A DNA stretch of 64,000 nucleotides from Mya arenaria (Eukaryota > Mollusca > Bivalvia > Myida > Myidae). Position 1 is the stretch's first letter, and each line of letters starts with the position of its first letter. The stretch is from the NCBI RefSeq assembly GCF_026914265.1, contig NC_069129.1, positions 16,794,945-16,858,944 on the forward strand. Direction: 5' to 3'. A model generated the notes under the pieces. The model saw nothing but the letters and a program-made list of their open reading frames with translations. It made no database searches and had not been told where the DNA came from. The translations under genes and the position numbers were made by a program. Shown here in pieces: positions 46,151 to 58,400 of this stretch.

Positions 46151-46318
46151 ACGTAAATCAAACCCGTCCGGTGATCCCATATAACGGAGACATGCGGCCA
46201 CTAACCTATTTTGTTGAAAATAATTGGGTTTCAACAGATTAACCGGATTCACCACCGCCTGTTTATTTGACCTTATTTGGGTTGTGTTTGTGTGGAAGGT
46301 CAACCTATTCGATCAGAT

Positions 46319-46375
46319 TCTTTATAAACGGTCAGCTGTAAATGGTTTAAGCACCTTTTTGCTCTTCTATTTCCA
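46319..46375 (+). promoter_or_regulatory. Candidate RBIS core promoter
   Basis: TTTATAAACGG at about 46320-46330 is TATA-like. A pyrimidine-rich stretch, TTTTTGCTCTTCTATTTCC, begins about 30 bp later. That resembles the TCT/5'TOP initiators of ribosome-related genes. The 'TTTCCAG' at its end could instead be a splice acceptor of a non-coding exon. Transcript ends would settle this. Confidence 0.4.
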
Positions 46376-46424
46376 GATCCCTTTTAATTGAGCACCACTC
46401 CCGCCCCCGCTGCCGTCGAATAAC

Positions 46425-46538
46425 ATGGCTAAAAACAAGCCAAAATCACAGAGCCAGAAGAGCAAGAAGCAGAAGGCGTTCGTTGTTAACTCAGTGAAGA
46501 AGGCAAAAACGAAACCAATAGCAACCAACTTGAAGAAA
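46425..46538 (+). CDS. RBIS: RBIS exon 1
   Basis: 38 codons, from ATG to the donor AAGAAA|GTAAGC. Basic N-terminal region ending in 'TNLKK'. Confidence 0.93.
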
Positions 46539-48437
46539 GTAAGCCTGTTTCCCTCCCTGCTTTCATCCTTGATTTGTCTTACACGCACACGTGGATTCTA
46601 TCCAGATGAATTAGATTGTTTTACCCTTTGCTTTTGTTAGCCCTTTTATCTTGCTGTCGATTGATTGTAATATTTATTACATCATCAAGAACAAAAAACA
46701 TTCGAGGAGTGCGAGCAAAAAGGGTCTATCTGCCTTGTTATATAATGTCTCTTAGAACCATTTCGCTTACACCGTTCGAATTGTTCTTGCTACTCGCTAA
46801 TTCATATGTTGTGGGTGTTAGACTGACGTAGTATGGATGCAGTTTCGATTGGATTCTGGGCCCACTTATTTCACTTATGTCTCTTATGTCGCTTATGTCA
46901 CTGATTTCAATGATGTTGATTATGTCACTGATGTCGCTTATGTCACTTATGTCGCTTATGTCACTGATGTCGATTATGTCACTGATGTCGTTTATATAAA
47001 TGTCACTGATGTCGCTTATGTCACTGATGTCGCTTATGTCATTGGTGTCGCTTATCTCACTGATGTAGCTTATGTCAGTGATGTCGATTATGTCATTGGT
47101 GTCGCTTAAGTCAGTGATGTCGATTATGTCATTGGTGTTCGTTATGTCAATAATGTGGATTATGTCAGTGATGTCGATTATGTCATTGGTGTCCCTTATG
47201 TCAGTGATGTCGATTATGTCATTGCTGTCGCTTATGTCACTGATGTCGCTTATGTCACTCATGTCTTGGGTTTTAGAATTCAGTGTTCTTTACCATTTTT
47301 GCTCTCCTAAGAGCGATTTTACTGACCTGTCTAACAAACACTACATGGAATGCTCATAGTATTCATATTATATTTATAAAATTTACTAGTTGTAATGTAG
47401 GTGAATCCTGCACGATGTGAAATAATTAGTTTTAATCTTTGTTTATATTTTCATGAAAATGTGGTGATTTTTTTGTTTTGCGGAAATTAATGAGCATACG
47501 GCAGTAATGTTATAGAATGATAAATAATGGCGTGTTATATAGATTAAGAATGTTTCTTTGGAGGTCTACTCTATCTTACTTTGATTATACTCTCATGTGA
47601 TATCAATTAAATTGTTTTGTTTTTAGATGAACCTTCAGTCAAAGGCAAAGACGGAGAAGGCTGACGAAAGTTTCCGCTCCATCCGGAAGGAGCTGACAGA
47701 AGCGGCTAAAACTTCGTCACAAAAACCGAAACAGTCACCAAAGGTAACTGGTGTATGGCATAGTTGGTTTGGGTTGAAGGAGTTCTCTCCCATGCCGTTA
47801 GCTGGTACCTCACATTCTAGCTTGCGATGACATGTTTGCGTTCTTCCCACACTTAACGATAAGCTTTTTTTATTTATATCAATGATATTGGATCAATTCA
47901 AATAAATTAATCAATGTAAATCATGTGCTGCATGAATCGACTTACATGCTACATAATTTTCTATTTTAAGTTTCGATATTTCGAAAGTTTTGCTATGTAA
48001 AAGTTAGATGAATTGAAGTAAATTATTAATGAATAAGAATAGGCGGGATAAGCGTCATCAAACTGACTAAGAATACAACCTCATTGGCTGATGCATCGAT
48101 AACGCAAAATCTGACACAACAGTGACCGTAGGCGGACTTTTAATCACCCGCGATAGGTGAAATTCTTAATGATCTAGTTTAATACTTAATGAATGTCTAT
48201 CTGTAAATTCATTGGCTGAAAATGTAGGTTGTAATTCTAATTTGTGATATGATTTATTAACTAGGGTTGGGTTGAGTGTGGTGTGCTTAAGTGTCATATC
48301 GGCGTTCATTTTCCAGTCAACAGCAAGATATTTACGAAACATGCATTTGATGAATTTTTCAGGCACAGAAACTGCCAAAGAAGGACGTGGAAGCTGTTGA
48401 TATGGATATTGCTGCCGAAAGCTTCTCCAAGTTGTGA
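46425..48437 (+). CDS. RBIS: Ribosomal biogenesis factor RBIS (C8orf59 family), three exons
   Basis: Small basic nucleolar protein; the vertebrate orthologue takes part in making the large ribosomal subunit. Joining 46425-46538, 47627-47743 and 48363-48437 gives 101 residues; human RBIS has 100. All introns are phase 0 with GT-AG ends. The N-terminus 'MAKNK' and a Lys-rich stretch lead to 'KPIATNLKK', matching the family's 'KPVTTNLKK'. 'FRSIRKELTEAAK' matches its helix 'FVNVQKELAHFAK'. The C-terminus 'VDMDIAAESFSKL' matches 'VNVDEATRLMALL'. The start has A at -3 and G at +4. Intron 1 holds an 18-bp minisatellite. AATAAA at about 49174 is a possible poly(A) signal, though distant. Confidence 0.93.
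46866..47268. repeat. 18-bp minisatellite in RBIS intron 1
   Basis: About 22 copies of GTCACTGATGTCGCTTAT built from two related 9-bp halves. The open frames (Asp-Ile-Ser on minus, Val-Tyr-Val on plus) are artefacts. Confidence 0.92.
47627..47743 (+). CDS. RBIS: RBIS exon 2
   Basis: 39 codons, from the acceptor TTTTTAG|ATG to the donor CCAAAG|GTAACT. It codes for the predicted helix with 'FRSIRKELTEAAK'. Confidence 0.93.
48010..48245. repeat. Copy of the RBIS upstream segment inside intron 2
   Basis: Shares 'gaatacaacctcattggc', 'ggcggac', 'cacccg' and 'aatgtaggtt' with 45870-46150. It is either a local duplication or two copies of an unnamed element. Confidence 0.65.
48363..48437 (+). CDS. 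RBIS: RBIS exon 3 with stop codon
   Basis: 24 codons and a TGA stop, after the acceptor ATTTTTCAG|GCA. Acidic-hydrophobic C-terminal segment typical of the family. Confidence 0.9.
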   Translation, partial: AQKLPKKDVEAVDMDIAAESFSKL

Positions 48438-49785
48438 AGCACGCGTGAAATAACATTTATTAACTATATAATAGCCAACTTTTTAAAAAAATGAATATTT
48501 CCGTATGGATTGGAATGTTGCTGGTGAATGAAAAAAACTGGAACATCTATGCGTTTGAGAGTGGAGAAATAAGCATAAAGAACATACGTTATACTAAAAC
48601 TGTGCATAACAAAATATACCTGTTCGGAAATATCTCCTGAAATTGCATTTGTTAAAGAATACTTAATTCTGAAAATTCTCACAAGCTGTTAAGGAGGACA
48701 TCTCTGTATTACAGTTACATTTATGGCAAGTAGTTGAGGTTAATAATAAGTTATCATGGAAAGGCTTGACGTTATTTTATACTAATTTAATATAAGGCAC
48801 AGTTTCTTTTTTTCCGTATAGTTGATATTGATGGTGTTTGTTTTTATCAAAATGTTCTCTACTTGTAAAGTAAACTTTGATTGTGTACCCTTATAAAATG
48901 TGTTTGAGACGAAACTGTTTGCTTGTATTGTTTTTGATGTTTTTACTGCTTTTGATACTGTCTTAAAACGAAATTGAGTATGTAAACTACACTCTTCAAA
49001 ATTGATAAAGAGTCATTAAAACGACTGTTTTTTTTTACTTTTATACATAAACTGTCTACATGAAATCGTAGCTAGGTCCCTTTATACTGTAATGACCGAC
49101 TGTGTTTCTCAGCTTTTGTCTGCAATCAGTATGTTCTATATCAGTGAATGAACCATTGACTGTTTAGATGATCAATAAATAATTTTGCAGAGTGTATTAT
49201 CATACCAAATTCATTGGAAATAAATAAATAAAAAACAATCCATATGTTAGTTGATCTTGTCGAAAAGAGTTGGTTTGCCTGAGGCTCTTTTTGTCCCAGT
49301 GAATAGGCAAAGAAGGAACTTATGAACCTACTGTGTAACATATCTTTGATGAAGATTATTCTATTCGTGTATGTGCTTAAATAGCTATTGTTAACGAGTG
49401 TTTACCAGTGAATTATAATTCAGAAATTACAAACCCTCTCCACCCAATAAACGCATACTCCTTATTTCCAAAAAGTTCCAATTCAGGGTTTTTGTGAAAT
49501 AGTGAAGTTTAATGTTATTTCATTTATAACAGAAATCAGCTTTTTGATTTGACATTCGCAGTACATGAAGAAAATTAAGTAATAGAGGGGAGGTAAATAT
49601 GGCGGTTTTGAGCTCAACTGATCACGGGGTTGATTCCCCTTCATGCCTGTGACTAACAAACTCATTTTATTTGACCCATAAATAAATCTAATTTTTATAG
49701 CAAAAAATATACTCCAGTTATTGCTTAAAACATTGAGTTTATACATTTTTTTGCAGTTAATGTTTTCCTTGAGAATTGCTGATGT
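48438..49785. other. 3' flank of RBIS, no further gene seen
   Basis: Contains the 3' UTR of RBIS, with ATTAAA near 49014 and AATAAA near 49174. No other exon or element recognised. Confidence 0.5.
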
Positions 49786-49792
49786 TATGTTC

Positions 49793-51825
49793 CTATATGG
49801 GAAAAAACTGTTGTGAAATCCTGTTAAACGCATGAATAGATAACATCCATTCTGTATTGTCGTGAAATACTCTACTTTCTCTACCTGCAAGGTAACTATC
49901 TTTGCCTGGTACATGCTCAGCTGTTAGCCACATATTATGCTCACAGGCATATTCCCAAATTACACGTGCAATATCATTGCATTGTTTTGATCGGATACCC
50001 CCATGTGATTGATGCATGCAACTGCCGTAGAATTTTCAACTCTTACTCTGATGTGCTTATCTTTTAGGCGCAATGTATAAGCCTTTAACCCAAGTATCAC
50101 AGCGTTTAGTTCTAAATTATTGATATTGTCTTTAAAAGAAGCTTGAGCTACAGTCCACTGGCCACCTGTACTGTTATCTTTACATACTGCCCCCATCCGT
50201 TTGAAGAGGCATCGGTTGTCAGTGAGATCACTGGAATGTCCATGTAAAGAGGCGCCTCGCTGTACTTGACAGCTCATAACCACCAGTCTAGATCATTCAG
50301 AAATTCAGCACTTAAATTCATCTGGGAATCAAAATTGCCTTTATTATATTTCAAAGCACTTGTTTTATCCTGTTCTAAATATTTTGTGTAAAGTATCTCA
50401 TAAGGTATTGCAATATTATACGAAATCATTTTCAATAAAGCTGACCTCTCCATATAAATCTCAAATAATTCCTAAATTCCTCGGATACGTTCACGGTATA
50501 ATATGCATCTTTTAAATATCGACTCCAGAAACAACCAGGTGTTATAAGCCGCATAGCCGCATGTAAACTTTCCATTTCAAAATGTATGTACTCGATTGAC
50601 TCATTAAGAGATTTTAAGTTTAATATCACTCTGTATGAACCATTAGATTTTGGCCGTAAAAACACTGCCGAGATAAATTCCGCCACCATAATGCTCTGCA
50701 GTCTCTATTACGCCTTAAAGTAAAATACTCTCTGTTTCTCCATCCAGCACTAGTGTCTTTTTTTGAATTTAATTTAGTTTCACGTACACGAGACTGATTT
50801 GGCCTGTCAATAAAGTCTATGGTACAGCAGTGAAAAGTGTCTAAAATATTATTGTTAGTGGTCAGTTGTTCACATTGGGTACCGAAATGCTTTCGTCTGC
50901 CTGCTTATTTAATGGCATGTTGTTTGGGAGTCGCACTGAACTGTCCCCTGTGCGATCCTCTTCGGGGATATCCCCTCCCCCTCTGTGTTTGAGGATAACG
51001 CGGTGGATACGATCGTTATCCTAAAAAAGAACCTGATTTCCGGAAGGCACGGTGTTTCGTGTAATGTGTCTGTCTGAATTTCCCTGCACGTACTTTAAAT
51101 CCAATTTTGTTTGGTTCAGTTAACGATTCCAGCTGATCAATGATATTGTCCCCGAATAACATCTGTGTGACAGGATTCGTAATGGAACATTTGGCCTGAT
51201 ATTCCTCGTTCAAGTCGCGCTTGTTTTATTCCCGCCTGCAGTCATTAGCATCTGCATTTCCCACGGCAGTCAATACTTTGGCATCCACCGATTTTGTAAC
51301 AAGTTCATCAAAATTCACACTCTCCTGGCAATCCCGTCCTGCAACCAAACTATCAATCACCTGCATGATCGGCACCATAGCTCTGAGTGCGAACTGCTGG
51401 ATCTTTTGAAGCATTACGTCTTAAGAACGCGTTTTCGCTTCAATTATTCTCCATATTTCAGGATTTACTTGAGGGGGATTCAACTTCGTGACGTTTTCTG
51501 CCACGGGGTTCTTATCTGCCAAATCACTCCGTTTTTTGTCTTGCATTTTCTTGTCAATGATATTGTTTGTCAAACAGGCCAAATGTCCCGAAACTGGTGA
51601 GCCTTTAGCTTCACTCAATGACAAAGCCGCGCAATGCACTCAAATATAACAGCCACCGTAACTGGCTGGCTGCAGCTGGCCTGGTCAGCGACATCAGGCG
51701 TTGGCATTGAGGAAGACTCATCTTCACTCTCATCGCATGATTCATGCATTTGTTTGCGAAGTCAATCTACGTCTGGCTTCAAATGCGCGAAAAATTGCAT
51801 CATCTCTTGCATTTATGCGACGACC
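49793..51825 (-). mobile_element. Inactive DIRS-like retrotransposon
   Basis: On the minus strand, from high to low coordinate: a gag-like region (about 51820-51016) with 'PIMQVIDSLVA' and 'NFDELVTKSVDAKVL'; a reverse transcriptase start (50689-50432) with 'FLRPKSNGSYRVILNLKSLN' and 'FLRFIWRGQLY'; and an RNase H region (about 50283-49850) with 'LELNAVILGLKAY', 'DIARVIWEYACEHN' and 'HVPGKDS'. These match DIRS-type elements in order. Between 'RGQLY' and the next recognisable piece ('KYLEQDKTSALKYNKGNFD') the palm with the catalytic YxDD is deleted, and several frameshifts separate the parts. No tyrosine recombinase or terminal repeat was seen downstream, so the copy is dead. Base composition is like its surroundings. 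Confidence 0.82.
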
Positions 51826-51834
51826 TAGTTAAGT

Positions 51835-52228
51835 TATATGTTATGCGATTTACAAAAACAATAAAGAAACTATGTATTTTCTCCTATAATTAGTTAGACA
51901 TAAACGTGACTGAACTTTGAGCTTAAACATGTTAGTCGTCTTTAAGTTATAGCAGTTTGAGTTTTAATAATAAAACATTAATTGGTTGTTGGTAAAATTC
52001 CTGTAATTTGTAATTATTTCTTTAGAAATCGACAGTTAAGCAGCATATCGTTTCTACAATTGAAAGTTAACACACACATGTAAGTACGAAACCTAGTTGA
52101 TCATAAATCTATTTTGAGCTGTCTAATTACATTTTTAATCAATATAGTCTTTACAAATATTGTCATTGAAATTGATATAGCCGTAACTTGAAACGTGATA
52201 CTACAAGGGGGATCGAAACTAGTCTAAA
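51835..52228 (+). promoter_or_regulatory. 5' region of the HEPN-STAND-ankyrin gene
   Basis: AT-rich stretch between the DIRS remnant and the start codon. No clear TATA box or initiator was found. The start context 'CTAAAATGGCG' is good (A at -3, G at +4). Confidence 0.35.
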
Positions 52229-52437
52229 ATGGCGAACGTTCAGGTAAAGGACATCCGAAAAGATAAACGTAAACAGAATTATGATTCATGTAAGGCTGCT
52301 CTTGATCAAACAGGCGAGGCCTTGTTGCCTTTTACGGAGGACAAGCTCAAGGATTTACATCAGCAAATCTCACTACAAGTCGGAAATCAACCTGTTTGTC
52401 ACCAGCAATGCAGTAAGGTTATGCGAGATGTCAACAG
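52229..52437 (+). CDS. HEPN-STAND-ankyrin gene, exon 1
   Basis: 69 codons plus two bases. The donor is CAACAG|GTAAGA. AG joins A of the next exon as an Arg codon. It codes for the N-terminal helical part of the CXorf38-like domain, ending 'CSKVMRDVNR'. Confidence 0.82.
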
Positions 52438-55400
52438 GTAAGACTTTTTGCATTGCTCTATTGTGTACATCTCTACGGTTATATGATACAAATATTGACT
52501 AGGGAGCCAACGAAAATGATCTGATATTTAATGGCAGAAAACCATAAAAAATTATTTATTTAATAACACAGGGTTATTTGTATATCTTAATTCACCATGG
52601 ATTCTTACGAACACAAATAATCAGCAAAAGTCTTCTTTGACTGATATAATTTCTTGGAAAACGTCCATTTATACGTACATTGGAAGTAGTACGGAAATGA
52701 CGTAACTTGATTTGTACCAGCTTTGTTTGTAATTGCTGAGATGTATATCAATGAGGTGCTATTTATAGATTATGAATGTTAGAAGGGAAAACCCCAATCC
52801 CATGATATATGAGATATAGTGCCGATTGCTCTGAAGTTACTGAAAGTTATAAACCTTCGTAACGTCATCGTTGTTAAATTTTAAATATTTACTAGTGTGA
52901 AAGGAAACACTTGTAATTTTCGTTTTTTTTCGAACAAGGTTCCCCACGGAGATGGAAGGGGATTATAGGAATGCACTTCGTCCGTCTGTCAGTCTGTCTG
53001 TCTGTCCGTCTGTCCGTCTGGCTGTAACATTTCGTATCCGGACTATAACTTACATGGATGGATTACCATATTACTTGGTACAAATGTTGCCCTCATTGAT
53101 ACGATGTGCAGTGACCTTGACCCGGGTCCATACCTCAAAGGTCAAGGTCACACGGGACATTTAAAGGTCAGAGTACACATGCTCGTGTCCGCGCTATAAC
53201 TTACTTATGCATTGATGGATTACCATATTTCTTGGTACAAATGTTGTCCTCATTGATATGATGTGCAGTGACCTTGTATAGATAAATTCACGTTTAAAGT
53301 TAACAACGGTAGCGTTAACAACGTTGTTAACTAAACCAGTTCTGAACAATCCGCCCATTTATCACATGCTTACCCTTGTTTTCCGTGTAATATACCCATT
53401 ACGAATATTTTTATCTTACACATGTGTAAGATAACATATCAGACATTTCTATTGGCTAGACTAATCACACGCGACCTAGATATCCCTCCGCATTGTTTGT
53501 AAACAAAATGGTTTAAACGCCAACAAATACTAACCTCAATAATGAAGCGGAAGGACTTCCGGGAGACAAATGGCTTACGAATCATAGTGCCAGAAAGCAT
53601 CTTGTTCGAAAACTTTCTGATAACAATGTTCCGCCAACCAGATAATGCAGATTACTAGTCACAGAAATATCCAGTCAGTCAACAAATACAGCCACATTAG
53701 TGACAAACAACACGAGAACATTTCAAACATCTCCATCTTAACAGGCAATATGCGACCAATGCCATAAAATTTGCTTGCCAGTTTAATCAGCTGTCGGTTA
53801 CCAAAACACAAATACGAATTCCGCAGCACAGGTTTCTCATCACACGTACGTCCCAAGACGGTAAGAACAGCTTGTTCTCTGGAAACATTCTTGATGGAAC
53901 TTTTTCAACATCAACATCCATGCAGTGCAGAGTAAGGCTTCGTCGTAATCATCTGCATGTTGTTAAAATCCATGTCCACTAAGAAAACGCAGTCATCGTC
54001 ATCGTAGAAAGCGACAGCGAATAACTTTTAAATCCGTGCACACAGTAGAACTTGACAGACGATGTAGGTCACATAAACCGCGTAAAAGCATGTACTCTCA
54101 GTGTGACGTCATCAAGTTGTGTACTTATTGTGTTTTAATGGTTAAAATTGTTCGTTATTCATGTTGTTCGATATTTTACTACACATGTTTATACTTGTGA
54201 CTTGTTCAGCGCTTTATCAGAATAAAAACTTGATAACTGCTAGCTGTTTTTGTCATTTTCATTTGGAACTATTTATATGGCGCATCGTTGACATTCCACT
54301 CAGTGTACTTTGGCTGTCAAACAATGGGTTTAGAAAGTGGAATGTGGAACTAAATTGGTAATAAAAACACCGTTTTAAGCATGTGATAAAAAAGATCTGA
54401 CACTCGTTGTCATTTTATACAAGATTTTTATTAAACTCGTCCATGAAAGTTGTTAGTAAGCTCGCCAGAGGCTCGCTTACTAACAAATTTCATGAACTCG
54501 TTTAATAAAATCTTGTATTAAATGACAACTCGTGTCAGATCCTATATATCTTGCTTCACCGAATGTGTTCTTGAAAAATGAGAAACTGAATATTCATATC
54601 TTCTTTTAATTGCTTTTGCGCGGAGAAAAAGGGTAATCATAACATAAAAGTAAACAAAGCCGATACATTTTAAGCTTCCTTATTACCAGTAGTTTATGAT
54701 ATGTAATGAAAAACATTTGAATTTACAGATGGTGCATCACCTGTGGATTGTGGAGACAAGCGTTGTTACGTTTTCATACAAATCCGAGGGAACTGGTATG
54801 GCATAAGCTTCAATCATGGGAATGGCCAAAGCATCACATGAACCTAGTTGAAGTATATATGTGGCAAAATTGGGGTAAAGCTGATATGAATGCGAGTGAT
54901 TTATCAGTGGCATTGACGGTGTGGAGAAAGTGTTCAGTCTTTCCTGCCACAATATTGCCTTTGGCTGATAAACTTAAAAAGAGCAGAAACAAGATAGCTC
55001 ATGGAAAATCGCTAGATGAAAACGAAAAACAAACTGTATTTAATAACATAAAGCAGGTTATTCAACACGCAGATGTGGTTAAGTGCTTACAGAATCCCAA
55101 CGAAATACTAAAAATTATCACCGACCTTGAAAATGGTAATCTTTTTAAATCTGAAAATCGTACTATTCATTGGATTTTCATTGCAGCGTGCATCATTGTG
55201 CCAATTGCACTGTTTCAACCAGGGATTATTATTTATTGTTTATCGATGATCTTCAGTAGACCACAAATCCAATCATCAATGGAAAAAACGGGTCAGGTTA
55301 TTTTTCTTTACATCATTTCATTTACATTATCGAATTAATTCCTTAGATCATTTTAAAGTATAAACACAATCTTTTACACAAAGTTATGTATTAAAAGTAT

Positions 55401-58400
55401 ATTTTTCAACATTTAACGATAACAATAAAAATAAGTAACGTTTTACAGGCTGTCTGCAGGAGTATTCGCCTTTGCTTCCAACATCGCCGCTACTTGTAGA
55501 TTATTTCAAACAGCATGGACCTCTCGTTGGCCGGGGATGGCTGTTTCAGTTATTGGATGAACATCTGAATAATACCAAGAAAAACGGCATTCTACTCGAA
55601 GCTGGGATGGGGTACGGGAAATCTGCTATTGCTGCTCACATTACATGTGCCAAAGAGGGTGATCAAGGTATGGAAATGAGGAAACGTCTTATTGCTTTTC
55701 ATGTTTGTAAATTTGATGTCAAGAAAACACACCAGGCAGGAGTCTTCATTCAACGACTAGTTTCAATGATCTCAAACAATATTCCAGAATTTAACGATAC
55801 TATTAACGACTGTTTACATTCCTTCAATACCGAGCAATGCGATTCCGACCCATTTGGTTGCATAGATGAATGTATCATTTTCCCCTTAAAACAAACGAAT
55901 ATATCCGATGAAAGAAAAGGAAACAGGCTTATTTTAATCGATGCTTTGGATGAATGCTATGGAACATTTTTGTTTGAAAAAAGTAACAAATTGTTCAATC
56001 TCATTGAACGCCGTGCACATATGCTGCCAAGTTGGATAAAGTTACTGGTAACGAGTAAAAGGCTATCACGTAATGAGAGACTTGAATATAATTTAGACAG
56101 AATTTACTTTCATAACCTTGAACCCCGGAATTTAAATGACATTGATCTATATTTCAACCAGTCTAATGCTTCTAGAGAAAAGAGCGTCACGTTTTTCCAG
56201 CTTGCCGTTAATGCAGATCCTACACAGCCAAACCAAATGAGCGATTTGAATAGCTATTATAGAGACCAGTTTGATAGATGGTATGACCACGGGTTTGATT
56301 TGTCAAAATCCATTTTGGAAGCGTTGTTGACAACCTCTCTTCAGAAATATCCGGACAATATAAGAAAAGTGATTTCATCAAATGTCGTCCACAGTGTATC
56401 ACCTCCGATATTTGAAAAGGAGCTTTCCATTATACGACAGTTCACAGACAAAGTTAATGGCGAAATTGAGTTCAAACATTTTTCGTTAGTTATGTGGCTG
56501 CTAGAAAAGTGCCCCCGTGAGTACAGACTTTCCCTTTCTGATGGCCATCAAGCAAATGCGCATTATATTCTGTATGAACTAAACACATCTAATATAACTT
56601 TTGATGTCACAGATTTACTTTTACACATACATTATGCTAAAGCGGATTCAGGTCTACACGAAGAATTCATAAACATACCGAAACATGTCATCTTTAAAAT
56701 GGAGGAGAAATTTCATGAAGGACCTGTGGTAAGAATAATTAAAAAAGGAAAAATGAAAGAAATACCGGAGGTATTGTTCCATCACTTTCCAGGGGGCAAT
56801 CACTTTAGTGCTGAAAACATTTCAGTGGGGTTTATTGCTGCAGAAAACGGATATACTTACGCTTTAAAACAACTGGTAAATCACGATGCGGATATACACT
56901 TTCGCATGCCAACGTTTTCAAATATATTAACGATGCATGACGCTGTAGAGATAGCAACTAATTTTAAGCACTGGAATTATGGGTTGCTAGACATAGCAGC
57001 ACAAAACGGACATACAGACACAGTCAAACTAATTTTACACGATGATTTATTCTCCTTTTATAAGTTACATGAACGAAACGGATTAAACCTCTCACCATGG
57101 CATCTTGCTTGCATGTTTAATCGTAGTGAAGTGGTTGAAGTGTTTTTGCAGTTCAATCGCTCATTTGTTGACTGGAAATGTTTGTACTTTGCAGCTGAAA
57201 AGGGCAATATTGTAATCGTAAAACTCCTTTTGGATGCAGGTATTTATGACGAATGTGTGTTATGCACAAATAAATTATACTGGATTCCAGATGGCACAGC
57301 TAGAGTACAAGGAAATATGATCCCTGAAAACGATTCGATGTACGTTCTCTTTGATGACTGGAGCGAATTGGCATGTGAATCCGCCTTACATGCAGCTATT
57401 CGACAAAATCACCTAAATGTTGTAAGGGAGTTGTTGAAGGACAGCCAGCATTCAACGCTTCATTGTTTTGACCGAGGGGGTCGCCCTGCTTTGATCGCTG
57501 CACTTCAAAATAATCGTACTGAAATGGTTAGACTTTTCCTTCAAGTGAGTAACGCGCACAGAATAAAAGTACAATGCCATAAAATGGCGGTGTTAGAAGA
57601 CAATATACAAATACACAACATAGAATTGGTAAAAATGAACACTATGAAATGCAAAGCCGGACACGGTATTGAGCACGCCATTTCACCGATGCCTGTGGTA
57701 TTACAAAACATATTTGATCATACAAAGTTTGACTTTAACCGAAGAGACGAAGACGATTGTTTACCAATCCATTATGCCGCCTGTGGAAACAACGTTGAAT
57801 ATCTTCAATTTTTACTGCAACGTCATGAGATGTTGTTTGAAACACTTATTTGCTTTAATAACACAAACGCCTTCCATTCAACGATTCACTGTAGAGCATT
57901 TGGTACCTTCATTTACTTTATTAATAATGACACGTTGTCTAAGTCCAGTTTTGGACAAAATTTTAAAGAATATGTGTTGTACCTGCTCAAACTGTTAAAT
58001 AACCAAGAAGAATACGCAAATAACGCCACTGACAAAATATGGAGTGAAATGTTCAAACTTATGATTGAAAAGTTTCACGTTGATATTTCAATGATGGTAG
58101 ATGATGACGGCAACAATATGCTTCATTACATCGTAAAGAACGGACATTTTAAATTACTTAAATATCTGGTAGCAAAGAAGCGCGATGCCACTTTGGAGTT
58201 ATTGCACAGAAGTTCATTAAACGGAAAGTCACAAATTACATATTTAGCAAAATACATGGCTAAGCGCATGTATGTCCGAACTGGAATACCTTTATATACA
58301 AGTCCACATTCAAGCCCACATTCAGTTCAACAAGAACAGAAAAAGCTATCGTCGAGTGAATACTGTTTTTCACTAATATCGCGTTTTTTGAATCAATACG

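Noticed and set aside
46738..47359. Asp-Ile-Ser and Val-Tyr-Val repeat proteins
   Set aside because: Products of the 18-bp minisatellite inside RBIS intron 1.
53659..53856. Minus-strand frame of 65 codons
   Set aside because: Opposite strand of the Crypton remnant, which has recognisable motifs on the plus strand.
57669..57998. Plus-strand frame within the ankyrin exon
   Set aside because: Out-of-frame shadow of the long receptor exon.
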